DNA from: CBDDFV01 sp965227335
GTDB lineage: Bacteria > Planctomycetota > Phycisphaerae > Phycisphaerales > SM1A02
Assembly (NCBI GenBank): GCA_965227335.1
Contig: CBDDFV010000009.1
Location: forward strand, 700,639 to 764,638
Length of the DNA stretch: 64,000 nucleotides
Reading direction: 5' to 3'
Of the stretch, positions 8,469-16,794 are shown piece after piece. The position numbers were made by a program, and so were the translations under genes. The notes below the pieces were generated by a model, which was not told where the DNA came from, did no database searches, and was given only the letters and a program-made list of their open reading frames with translations. Position 1 is the first letter of the stretch. Every line of letters starts with the position of its first letter.

Positions 8469-9113
8469 ATGGCCCAGCCCGTGACCATCGCCGACCTGCT
8501 CGACTTCGCCCTTGGCCGACTCTCGCCCGATCGGAGCGAGGCCGTGGCGGCCCATCTGACCGCCGACGCGGAAGCCCGCCGTCGGGTGGATCTCTTTCGC
8601 GACCTCGCTCGCGTGGTGAAGGCCGCCCCGATGGAAGCCGCCCCGATCGGTGCGGTCGCGGCGGCGAAGGCGATCATGGCGCCCGCTGCGACCCGGCCGT
8701 CCCTGGCCGCTCGACTCGGGGATCTGCTCCGCGACATCGACGCGGCGGTGGCGTCGCTCCTGTTCGACAGCCGCGCTCAGCCCGCCCTGGCCGGCGTGCG
8801 AGGCGCCGGCGTCGCGTTTCAGCTTGCCTACCGGACCGACCTTGCGGACATCGATCTGCATCTCGATCCCGAGGCGGGACTGAACGACGACGGCGCCGCC
8901 ATCCGGTGGCGCATGATGGGGCAGGTCTCGTCGCCGGATGGCGCGGGCGGCTTTTCGGTCGTGCTCACGCCGGCCGGCGAAGACACCATCGTGACGGATG
9001 CAACCGCAGACGACCGCGGCCGCTTCGAACTCGATGTCGCCCCCGGCTGCTTTGATCTCTACGTGACGTCGGACGCCGGCGTCATCGTGCTTCGCGCCGT
9101 GGACATTCCGTGA
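8469..9113 (+). CDS. Putative anti-sigma-like regulator with beta-sandwich C-terminus
   Basis: A 214-residue protein with no close family that I can name. The N-terminal 50 residues (LLDFALGRLSPDRSEAVAAH, then LTADAEARRRVDLFRDL) have the layout of an anti-sigma N-terminal helical domain but lack the HxxxCxxC zinc motif. The middle is Ala-rich and helical. The C-terminal 90 residues look like a beta-sandwich of the carboxypeptidase-regulatory or Cna-B type, with GRFELDVAPGCFDLYV. No transmembrane segment is visible, so it should be cytoplasmic. It lies directly after the ECF sigma gene and overlaps the CHAT gene by 4 bases (GTGA), which makes it the best candidate for the sigma's partner and for a CHAT protease substrate. 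Both are inference from position. Confidence 0.6.
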   Translation: MAQPVTIADLLDFALGRLSPDRSEAVAAHLTADAEARRRVDLFRDLARVVKAAPMEAAPIGAVAAAKAIMAPAATRPSLAARLGDLLRDIDAAVASLLFDSRAQPALAGVRGAGVAFQLAYRTDLADIDLHLDPEAGLNDDGAAIRWRMMGQVSSPDGAGGFSVVLTPAGEDTIVTDATADDRGRFELDVAPGCFDLYVTSDAGVIVLRAVDIP

Positions 9114-11974
9114 ACGCATCCGCTGACAGCCCGGAACGCCTGCTGGAGACGCTGCTCGCGGCGCCGGCGGGCGATCGTCTGCGCATCCTGCGCGATGCGG
9201 GCGACGAGCCGGAGCAGACGCTGCTGGCGGTGGGCGAGGTGGCGGCGCGGATGGCGGCGAGCGATCCGGGCAAGGCGATGCAGGTCAATGACATGTACGC
9301 CGCGCTCGCGGACGCCGCGGACTCCCGCGCCGCGCAGGCCCGAGCGCGTTGGTCGCGTGCGCGTGCATCGGCGCACGCCGGACGTCTCGAGGATTCGCTT
9401 GCTCAGAGCCGCGACGCGATCGCCTTTGCGGAGTCGAACGGCGAGGTCGTGGAAGCGGCGCGGGCGCGACTGGCGTCGATGCAGCCGCTCGGCGAGATGG
9501 GTCGTTTCGACGAAGCCATCGCGGCCGGCGACGCCGCCGCCGGGGCGCTCCGTGACGCGGGCGAGAACCGCCTCGCCGGACTCGCCTCGATCAACCTCGG
9601 CATGATCGCGTTGCGGGCGGGCGATGCGGATGCCTCGCTCGACTACTTCGACCAGGCGGAAACGCTGCTCGGCGTCGACTCCGAGTGGGTCGGCCACCTC
9701 GACATCAACCGCGGGGAGACGCTGGTCGTCCTTTCCAGGTTTCGCGAGGCGCGGGCTCGATTCGAAGGCGCGCTGGCCCGGTTTGATCGGGACGGCGCGG
9801 CGTGGCTCGGCGCGCTCGCCGAGGGCAACCTGGCCGATCTCGCCCAGCGCGAAGGTCGACCGGCCGAAGCCCTGTCGAGATTCGAGCGGGCCCGCCGACG
9901 ATTCGAAGCCCAGGATGCGACGACCCAGCTTGCGCGACTGCTCGCGGAGCAGGCGGAGGTGAAGGCGAAGGTGGGCCTGACCGCCGAAGCCCTCTCGGAT
10001 TTTCGCGCCGCCATCGCGCAGATGGATGAGCTTGGCCAGGCCGTCGACCTGCCTCGCACCCGCGTCGCCTACGGCGATCTGCTGATCGAACAGGGACGCG
10101 GGGAGGAAGCGCGTCGGGAGCTGACCGCGGCGGGCGAAGCCTGGGACGTCCTCGGGCGCACCCGCGACGCCGCCCGTGTCCGACTCCACGAGGCTGAGGC
10201 GCTCGCGCTTGATGATCGCCTCGATGAAGCATGGGCGATGGCGATGGACGCCCGCGAGACGCTGCGCGGCCGGCCGCTCGATGAAGCGGATGCGGCCCGC
10301 CTGTGCGCGCGAATCGCACTTCTGCGCGATGATCTCTCCCGCGCTCGCGAACTGCTGGACGATGGACTGGCGATCGCACGCGATCTTGACGTGACGCCGC
10401 TCGTGGCCGAGTGCCTTGCGTTGCGCGGCGATGTCGGGCGGCAGTCGGGCGATCTCGACGGCGCGATCCGTGACTACGCGGAAGCGGCGAATCTGATCGA
10501 GCGTCTCCGCGACCTGCTCCAGGCCGAGCGGTTCCGGACGCACTTCTTCCGACGCACGGCGAGCGTGTACGAATCGTGGCTGACGGCGGTTCTGCAGCGC
10601 GGCGGTGATTCGGCGATGGCCGAGGCGTTCGAGATCTCGGAGCGGGCCCGAAGTCGATCGCTGCTCGACCTGGTCAGCCGCGCTCTCGACGCCCGATCGG
10701 AGGCGCTGGGACCGGACGATCCGGCGGAGGCGAAGATCCGTTCGGAGATGGAGCGACTGCGGGCGGACATCAACGCGCTCTACAGCCAGCTCGATGACGA
10801 TACGCAACCGGGTCTGCGGCGGGCGTCGCTGCGGATCGCGGCGATCAACGAGTTCGAGACCGCGCTGCAGGGCTTCGAATCCCGACTCGCGGCGCTGGAA
10901 GGGCCGACTGGCCTGCATGCCGCGCCGGCGACGCTCGACGACGTCCGGGCGGCGTGTGAGCCGGGCGAGGCGTTGATCGACTACTTCTTCGCGGGCGACG
11001 AACTGATTGCGTTCACCCTGACGGACGGCGTGTTATCCGTGCATCGGGGTCTGGCGGATCGTCACGCGGTGGCCGACCTGGTGCGGCGCGTCCAGTTCCA
11101 GATCGGGCGGGCGATGCGTCCGGGCGGTCTGGAGGGCTGGCGGGCGGCGCGTCTGATCGAGGATGCGTCGGCGGATCTTCGGGAGGCGTACGATCTTCTG
11201 CTGCGTCCGCTGGCGTCCGTCTGGCGTGGTTGCGAGCGTCTGATCATCGTGCCGCACGGGCCGTTGCACGGCTTTCCGTTTCACGCGGCGGAGGGTGATG
11301 CGGGTCCGATCGTGCGTGAGATCGAGACGGCGTACACGTTGAGCACGAGTCTGGCGACGCGGATCGCCGCCACCCCGCGCCGACGCGATCTCGAGGGTCC
11401 GGCGGTGATCGGCGTGCCGGACGAGGCGGCGCCGTTCATCGGGGCGGAGGCGCGGGATGTCGCATCGAAGCTCGGCGCGACGTCGGAGCGGACGTTGTTG
11501 AACGGCGACGCGGATCGTCGGCGGATTGCATCGGCGGCGCGTCGCGCGTCGGTCGTGCACTTTGCGTGTCACGGGCGTTTCGCGCCGGAGGCCCCGCTCG
11601 ATTCGGGACTTCGACTGTCGGACGGCTGGCTGACGGTGCGCGACATTCAGGCGATGCGCTGGGAGTCGGACCTCATCACGCTGAGCGGATGTGAGACGGG
11701 CCGGGGGCTCGCGGATCGCGGCGATGAGGTGGCGGGGCTGGCCCGCAGTTTCTTCGCCGGCGGCGCCACGTCGCTGCTCGTCAGTCTCTGGCAGGTGAGC
11801 GACGTGCTCACCCGGGACCTGATGGAGCGTTTTTATGGGTACTGGCGCGCCGACGGCGACAGTGTCGACGGAATGCGGAAATCCGCCGCGTTGCGACAGG
11901 CCCAGCTCGATATGTTGGAACGGAATGCTCACCCCGCACACTGGGCCCCGTTTCTGTTGATGGGGAGACCCTGA
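9110..11974 (+). CDS. TPR-CHAT caspase-like protease
   Basis: A 954-residue protein with tandem tetratricopeptide repeats (about residues 20-490), a helical linker, and a C-terminal CHAT domain (about 640-950), a caspase-clan cysteine protease. The catalytic dyad is visible: His821 in VVHFACHG and Cys861 in LSGCETG. The family's GGATSLLVSLWQVSD follows. TPR arrays usually bind a partner whose arrival switches the protease. The GTG start overlaps the preceding gene by 4 bases, and the next gene begins 2 bases after the stop, so the operon is tightly coupled. A TPR-CHAT protease with an ECF sigma and a small regulator recalls the Csx29/Csx30/CASP-sigma set of type III-E CRISPR, but no CRISPR component is present here. 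Confidence 0.9.
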   Translation: MNASADSPERLLETLLAAPAGDRLRILRDAGDEPEQTLLAVGEVAARMAASDPGKAMQVNDMYAALADAADSRAAQARARWSRARASAHAGRLEDSLAQSRDAIAFAESNGEVVEAARARLASMQPLGEMGRFDEAIAAGDAAAGALRDAGENRLAGLASINLGMIALRAGDADASLDYFDQAETLLGVDSEWVGHLDINRGETLVVLSRFREARARFEGALARFDRDGAAWLGALAEGNLADLAQREGRPAEALSRFERARRRFEAQDATTQLARLLAEQAEVKAKVGLTAEALSDFRAAIAQMDELGQAVDLPRTRVAYGDLLIEQGRGEEARRELTAAGEAWDVLGRTRDAARVRLHEAEALALDDRLDEAWAMAMDARETLRGRPLDEADAARLCARIALLRDDLSRARELLDDGLAIARDLDVTPLVAECLALRGDVGRQSGDLDGAIRDYAEAANLIERLRDLLQAERFRTHFFRRTASVYESWLTAVLQRGGDSAMAEAFEISERARSRSLLDLVSRALDARSEALGPDDPAEAKIRSEMERLRADINALYSQLDDDTQPGLRRASLRIAAINEFETALQGFESRLAALEGPTGLHAAPATLDDVRAACEPGEALIDYFFAGDELIAFTLTDGVLSVHRGLADRHAVADLVRRVQFQIGRAMRPGGLEGWRAARLIEDASADLREAYDLLLRPLASVWRGCERLIIVPHGPLHGFPFHAAEGDAGPIVREIETAYTLSTSLATRIAATPRRRDLEGPAVIGVPDEAAPFIGAEARDVASKLGATSERTLLNGDADRRRIASAARRASVVHFACHGRFAPEAPLDSGLRLSDGWLTVRDIQAMRWESDLITLSGCETGRGLADRGDEVAGLARSFFAGGATSLLVSLWQVSDVLTRDLMERFYGYWRADGDSVDGMRKSAALRQAQLDMLERNAHPAHWAPFLLMGRP

Positions 11975-11976
11975 TC

Positions 11977-13518
11977 ATGAATCCGCTGAACACCATCACC
12001 CGCCTGGTCGGCTCCGTCGCGCTCTTGGCGCTGGCGTGGACATCGGTCGCCGCCGCGCAGGTGTCGGACCCCGCCGTGGTCGGGCGCGCCGTTGTGCGCA
12101 CGCCGGATCTGCCCGGCGGCCCGGACGATCTTGACGCCTTCCTCGCCGCCTTCCTAGCGAACGAGGGCATCGTTCTTACGCCGGTCGACGCGATCGAACG
12201 GGTCGAGCCCGATCCGATTGGTCCGGTGGCGATCTACCTGCTCGAGTTCGACGCTGAAGCGCAGCTCGAGGTGGGGATGAAGCTCGATCCGGAAGGTCCG
12301 GGCGGCGGCGCCTACGTCATGTCCGGCGCCCTGACGTGGGGCGAGCTGCTCTACGCGGGGGAGGCGTCGGAAGGCAAGACGGGCGGCGCGTGGGTGGCGT
12401 CGCTGGAGGGCGGGGGCTTCTTCAACAACCAGTACGCGGGGGAGGCGATCAATCTCGACGCCGCGCATGAGAACGCAGACGGGACCGGCGCGGTGGTGGC
12501 GGTGATCGACACCGGCGTCGACTCGACGCACCCGGGGCTTGCGGGTCTGGTGCTGCCGGGCGGGTACAACTTCGTCGAGAACTCGACGAACACGCTCGAC
12601 CTCGCCGACGGGCGTGACAACGACGACGATGGTCTGGTCGACGAGATGTGGGGGCACGGGACGTTCGTGGCGGGGCTCATCGCGTACACGGCGCCGGGGG
12701 CGAAGATTCTTCCGATCGTCGCGCTGAACAGCGACGGCGTCGGCGACGGCTTCGGCGTGGCGAAGGCGATCTTCTTCGCGATCGATCAGGGGGTGGAAGT
12801 CATCAACCTGAGTCTCGGGTCGACCTATGACTCCGCGGCGATCGAGCTGGCGATGGAAGCCGCGATCAGTCGGGGCGTCGTCCCGGTCGCGGCGGGCGGC
12901 AACCAGAACCAGGGGGAAGGCGACTTCGAGGAGTTCCCCGCCGCGAAGTCGGACGGCTTCGGCGTCGCGGCGGTCGACGTGAATGACGTCAAGGCGCCGT
13001 TCAGCAACTACAACGACAAGTTCCTGATCAGTGCGCCGGGCGACAGTCGTCCCGACGCCGCGTTCCCCGACGGCTTCGATCCCGCCGCGTCGATCTACTC
13101 CATGCTGCCGGGGGGCGGCTACGGCGTGTGGGAGGGGACGAGTTTCTCGACGGCGTTCGTGTCCGGGGCGGCGGCGGTGATTCGGTCGCAGCATCCGGAG
13201 TGGCAGCCGACCGAGCTCACGTACAACCTGATCGAATCCACGCTCGCGCTGACCGCGACCGACATCTACGGTCAGAATCCTCAGTATGAGGACGATGAGG
13301 AGCTGGGGGCGGGCCGGTTGGATCTGGGGGCCGCCGCGTCCCTGGGCGGGCCGGCCCCGACGCTGGGCGATCTCAACGGCGACGGTTCGGTCGACTCGAG
13401 CGATCTGGCCGGGCTGCTTGGCGCCTGGGGCGAGACGCACTCATCGGCGGATCTGAACGGCGACGGTCAGGTGGGGGCGGGGGACCTGGCGATTCTGCTC
13501 GGGGCCTGGACGGGCTGA
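11977..13518 (+). CDS. Secreted subtilisin-like serine protease with dockerin tags
   Basis: A 513-residue S8-family protease. A signal peptide (residues 1-27, ending AAAQ) is followed by a prodomain-like region, then the catalytic triad: Asp178 in VIDTGVD, His227 in GHGTFVAG and Ser389 in GTSFSTAF. The oxyanion Asn region is AAGGNQNQG. Between Asp and His there is an Asp-rich insertion (DGRDNDDDGLVDE), common in bacterial subtilases and probably calcium-binding. Two dockerin-like repeats end the protein (DLNGDGSVDSSDLAGLLGAW and DLNGDGQVGAGDLAILLGAW). It follows the TPR-CHAT gene with a 2-base gap and is probably the last gene of that operon, before a terminator at 13544. It acts outside the cytoplasm, so it could be an output of the sigma switch rather than part of it. 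Confidence 0.9.
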   Translation: MNPLNTITRLVGSVALLALAWTSVAAAQVSDPAVVGRAVVRTPDLPGGPDDLDAFLAAFLANEGIVLTPVDAIERVEPDPIGPVAIYLLEFDAEAQLEVGMKLDPEGPGGGAYVMSGALTWGELLYAGEASEGKTGGAWVASLEGGGFFNNQYAGEAINLDAAHENADGTGAVVAVIDTGVDSTHPGLAGLVLPGGYNFVENSTNTLDLADGRDNDDDGLVDEMWGHGTFVAGLIAYTAPGAKILPIVALNSDGVGDGFGVAKAIFFAIDQGVEVINLSLGSTYDSAAIELAMEAAISRGVVPVAAGGNQNQGEGDFEEFPAAKSDGFGVAAVDVNDVKAPFSNYNDKFLISAPGDSRPDAAFPDGFDPAASIYSMLPGGGYGVWEGTSFSTAFVSGAAAVIRSQHPEWQPTELTYNLIESTLALTATDIYGQNPQYEDDEELGAGRLDLGAAASLGGPAPTLGDLNGDGSVDSSDLAGLLGAWGETHSSADLNGDGQVGAGDLAILLGAWTG

Positions 13519-13543
13519 GCGATCGCGGCCGAATGACACGCGA

Positions 13544-13579
13544 CGCGGACGCCTCCGACCCGGGGGCGTCCGCGTTGTT
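13544..13579 (+). terminator. Intrinsic terminator after the subtilase gene
   Basis: A perfect 10-base stem (CGCGGACGCC at 13544-13553 pairing with GGCGTCCGCG at 13565-13574) with an 11-base loop, followed by TTGTTC. It lies 26 bases after the subtilase stop and would end the sigma/CHAT/subtilase operon. Confidence 0.6.
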
Positions 13580-13717
13580 CATGCGCGGGCGCCGGGCCTG
13601 CGACGGATCCGGGACCGAAAATGTCGCAAAAGGGTGTATCGGAGGGGTTCCCGTCGGTCTCTGCGGGGTGAGCGGAAAGGGCTCACTTCGATTCGACTCC
13701 CGAAAGGACACCTGAAG

Positions 13718-16207
13718 ATGACTCGCAAGAACGGACACCTCACCTGCTTCATCGCCACCGCGGCGGCCCTCACGGCCGCGTCCGCGTACGGCCAGTTCGA
13801 TCCCGGCGTCAGCTATGCTTCCGGCCAGCAGCCGGACGGCGCGGCGATCGCCGACTTCAACGGCGACGGCATTCCGGATATCGCAGTGACGGGCGACCAG
13901 AACGCCGCGACCGACGATCTCGCCATCCTGTACGGGGCGGCGGACGGCACGTTCGCGGCGCCGGTCTTCATTCCGCTGCCGAACTCGTCGAGCCCCGGCG
14001 ACGTGGTGGCGGGCGATCTCGACGGCGACGGCGACATGGACGCGGCGGTCGGTCTGAAGGACAACAGCTCCGTGCTCATCCTGCTGAACGCGGGCGGCGG
14101 CGCCCTCGTGCAGAGCGGGACCGTCCCCGCCGGCCAGGAGCCCCGCGGGATGGACATCGGCGATGCGGACGGCGACGGCGATCTTGACATCGTCGTGGCG
14201 AACCGTGACGGCAACTCGATCTCGTTCCTGATGAACATGGGCGGCGGGACGTTCTCGTCGACCACCATGGCCGCGGGCCAGGATCCGCGCGACGTGGCGT
14301 GGGGCGATTTCGACGGCGACGGCGACCTCGACGCCGCGATCAGCAACCACGACGACCGCACGGTCGGCCGCTACACCAACACCGGCGGCGGCTTCGTGTC
14401 GGCCGGCACGGTCTCGGTCGGCCCGCAGTACCGTCCCGAAGGCCTCGACACCGGCGACCTGAACGGCGACGGTCTCGACGACATCGCGGCGGCGGTCGGC
14501 GACGACGAAACGGCGTTCGAGAACGGCGTCATCGTCTTCACCGCAACGGGCGGCGGCGCCTTCAGCGGGCCGGCGTTCGTCTTCGCCGGTCCGAACGCGA
14601 TGGACACGGGCGATGTGGCCATCGGCGACTGGGACTGCGACATGGACCTCGACCTCGCCACCGCGAATGAACTGACGAACAACGTGTCGATCATTCTGAA
14701 CGGCGGCGGCGGCGTCTTCGGCGCCGCGACCCAGACCGCGGCGGGCGCCAACCCCGACGGTCTCGTCACGGGCGATCTGCAGCTTGACGATGACGTCGAC
14801 CTGGTCGCGATCAACCGCAATTCGAACAACGTCACCGTGTATCTCTCGACGTGCGGCTCCGGCGGTCCGGTCGATCCGGTCTGCGGCAACAACGTCTGTG
14901 AAGCGGGCGAGGACAGCATCAGCTGCCCGACCGACTGCGGCGGCGGCGGCGATCCCGGCTCCTTCGTCTTCACGCTCGCCACCTTCCTTGCCGGCGATCA
15001 GCCCAGTTCGGTCGCGGCGGGCGACTACAACGGCGACGGTCTCGCCGACCTCGCCGTGGTGGCGGACCTCAACGCCAACGCGGACAACGTCGCGATTCTG
15101 CTGGGCACGGGCGGCGGCGCCTTCCAGGTGCCGTTCTTCGTCGTGCTCCCGAACTCGTCGAGCCCCGAAGCGGTCGTCTCCGGCGACCTTGACGGCGACG
15201 GCGACATGGACCTCGCGGTCTCCCTGAAGGACAACAACGCGGTCGTCGCGGTGATCAACCAGGGCGGCGCGAACTTCACGCTGGGCGCCAGCGCGGCGAC
15301 GGGCGCCGAGCCCCGCGGCATGGACATCGCGGACGCCGACAACGACGGCGACCTTGACATCGTCGTGGCCAACCGCACCGGAAACTCGATCACGTTCCTG
15401 ACGAACAACGGCGCCGCGACCTTCGCGTCGACCACCATGGCGGCGGGCGCCGATCCCCGCGACGCGGCCTGGGGCGACTTTGACGGCGACGGCGATCAGG
15501 ATGCGGCGATCAGCAACAGCGACGATCGCACGATCGGTCTGTACACCAACACGGGCGGCGGGTTCATGGCGGCCGGGACCATCTCGGTCGGCGGTCAGGA
15601 TCGTCCCGAGGGTCTCGACACCGGCGACCTCAACGGCGACGGTCTCACCGACATCGCGACGGCCAGCGGCGACGACGGTCCCGCGTTCAACCGCGTCATC
15701 GTGTTCCTCGCCTCCGGCGGCGGCGCCTTCGGCGGTCCGGCGTTCTATCCGAGCAGCGGTCTGAACACGTCGGACGTCACCCTCGCCGACTTCGACTGTG
15801 ACGGCGACCTTGACGCCGCCGCGAGCAACGAGAACTCCAACGACGTCTCGGTTCTCGCGAACAACGGCGCCGGCGTCCTCGGCGCGGCGACGCTCTATCC
15901 GACCGGCGCTAACCCCGACGCCATCACCGCCGCCGATCTCGATGGCGACGGTTCCGCGGACTGGGTCACCGCCAACCGCAACTCCAACGACGTGACCGTC
16001 GCCATCAACGCCACGGAAGGCTGCATCACGGGCGATCCGTGTGCGACCGACCTGTCCGGCGACGGGGCCACCGGCGCCGACGACCTCGCCTCGCTCCTCG
16101 CGGCGTGGGGCCGGTGTGCGGGCTGCCCCGCGGACTTCGACGGCGACGGCATGGTCGACTCCGCGGACCTCGCGACGCTGCTCGCGGCCTGGGGTCCCTG
16201 CCCGTAA
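13718..16207 (+). CDS. Secreted FG-GAP/VCBS repeat protein with dockerin tags
   Basis: An 829-residue exported protein. The start at 13718 was chosen for its AAAGGA site and because a signal peptide follows at once (cleavage near ASAYG). The body is two homologous halves of FG-GAP/VCBS-type beta-propeller repeats, with many Ca-binding DxDxDGxxD loops such as DFNGDGIPDI and DLDGDGDMD. The halves are joined by a Cys-rich linker with CGNNVCEAGED and CPTDC. Two dockerin-like repeats (DLSGDGATGADDLASLLAAW and DFDGDGMVDSADLATLLAAW) end the protein. Such proteins are cell-surface or extracellular adhesion/scaffold proteins; the ligand is unknown. The gene has its own 199-base upstream gap and a terminator at 16260. 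Confidence 0.88.
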   Translation: MTRKNGHLTCFIATAAALTAASAYGQFDPGVSYASGQQPDGAAIADFNGDGIPDIAVTGDQNAATDDLAILYGAADGTFAAPVFIPLPNSSSPGDVVAGDLDGDGDMDAAVGLKDNSSVLILLNAGGGALVQSGTVPAGQEPRGMDIGDADGDGDLDIVVANRDGNSISFLMNMGGGTFSSTTMAAGQDPRDVAWGDFDGDGDLDAAISNHDDRTVGRYTNTGGGFVSAGTVSVGPQYRPEGLDTGDLNGDGLDDIAAAVGDDETAFENGVIVFTATGGGAFSGPAFVFAGPNAMDTGDVAIGDWDCDMDLDLATANELTNNVSIILNGGGGVFGAATQTAAGANPDGLVTGDLQLDDDVDLVAINRNSNNVTVYLSTCGSGGPVDPVCGNNVCEAGEDSISCPTDCGGGGDPGSFVFTLATFLAGDQPSSVAAGDYNGDGLADLAVVADLNANADNVAILLGTGGGAFQVPFFVVLPNSSSPEAVVSGDLDGDGDMDLAVSLKDNNAVVAVINQGGANFTLGASAATGAEPRGMDIADADNDGDLDIVVANRTGNSITFLTNNGAATFASTTMAAGADPRDAAWGDFDGDGDQDAAISNSDDRTIGLYTNTGGGFMAAGTISVGGQDRPEGLDTGDLNGDGLTDIATASGDDGPAFNRVIVFLASGGGAFGGPAFYPSSGLNTSDVTLADFDCDGDLDAAASNENSNDVSVLANNGAGVLGAATLYPTGANPDAITAADLDGDGSADWVTANRNSNDVTVAINATEGCITGDPCATDLSGDGATGADDLASLLAAWGRCAGCPADFDGDGMVDSADLATLLAAWGPCP
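13798..16020 (+). repeat. Internal duplication in the FG-GAP gene
   Basis: The two halves (about 13798-14868 and 14961-16020) align end to end with the same order of repeats. Shared landmarks include LPNSSSP, EPRGMDI, DLDIVVANR, STTMAAG, AISN and RPEGLDTGDLNGDGL. The DNA is similar too, for example the segments beginning at about 14259 and 15428. The offset is close to 1.17 kb. Identity is high enough for a fairly recent duplication. Confidence 0.75.
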
Positions 16208-16259
16208 CTGGTTCGTCCCGCCGGGACGGATCCTGATCCCTCGCTTTCCCTTTCCCTCG

Positions 16260-16289
16260 CCCGCCGGAGTCGTTCCGGCGGGCTTCTTC
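16260..16289 (+). terminator. Intrinsic terminator after the FG-GAP gene
   Basis: A perfect 9-base stem (CCCGCCGGA at 16260-16268, TCCGGCGGG at 16274-16282) with a GTCGT loop and a CTTCTTC tail, about 50 bases after the FG-GAP stop. Confidence 0.7.
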
Positions 16290-16326
16290 GTGCGCCGATA
16301 GAATCCGCGCGAGCACGAGGCGCGAC

Positions 16327-16794
16327 ATGGCGGTGACCTTCGACATCCGACGCGACGATCTACGCGTGTCCGAGATCGCGGCCTTGTTGCGCGAGCACAT
16401 CGCTGACGTCACCCGCCACGCGCCGCCTGAAAGCACCCACGCCCTTGATCTCGCCGCCCTGCGACGACCGGATATCGCGTTCTGGTCGGCCTGGCGTGAA
16501 AGCGACCTGGTCGGATGCGGCGCGCTTCGTGAGCTGGACAGGGAGCACGGCGAGATCAAGTCGATGCGCACGGCGCACGCCTGGCGCCGGCGGGGGGTCG
16601 GAGCCGCAGTGCTGCAGCACCTCATCGGGATCGCGGTCGAGCGCGGCTACACGCGGCTCAGTCTCGAGACCGGCGCGCAGGACGCGTTCATTCCCGCCCG
16701 CACGCTCTACGCCCGGCACGGCTTTCGCCCGTGCGGACCGTTCGGCGATTACGTCGACGATCCCAACAGCGTGTTCATGACCCGGCGTCTGTGA
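16327..16794 (+). CDS. GNAT-family N-acetyltransferase
   Basis: A 155-residue GNAT enzyme that transfers an acetyl group from acetyl-CoA to an amine. The acetyl-CoA loop is visible in HAWRRRGVGAAVLQHLI, and LSLETGAQDAFIPARTLYARHGF is the usual beta-5/alpha-4 segment. The C-terminus resembles the YsnE-type acetyltransferases. A TAGAAT hexamer at 16299-16304 may be its -10 box, with GAGCACGAGGC as a possible ribosome site. Its 3' end overlaps the convergent sulfatase-modifying-like gene by 20 bases. Substrate unknown. Confidence 0.85.
   Translation: MAVTFDIRRDDLRVSEIAALLREHIADVTRHAPPESTHALDLAALRRPDIAFWSAWRESDLVGCGALRELDREHGEIKSMRTAHAWRRRGVGAAVLQHLIGIAVERGYTRLSLETGAQDAFIPARTLYARHGFRPCGPFGDYVDDPNSVFMTRRL

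Noticed and set aside
9059..10918. A long open frame antisense to the TPR-CHAT gene
   Set aside because: Arg-rich, no domain, fully opposite a gene with clear TPR repeats and catalytic residues; a high-GC shadow.
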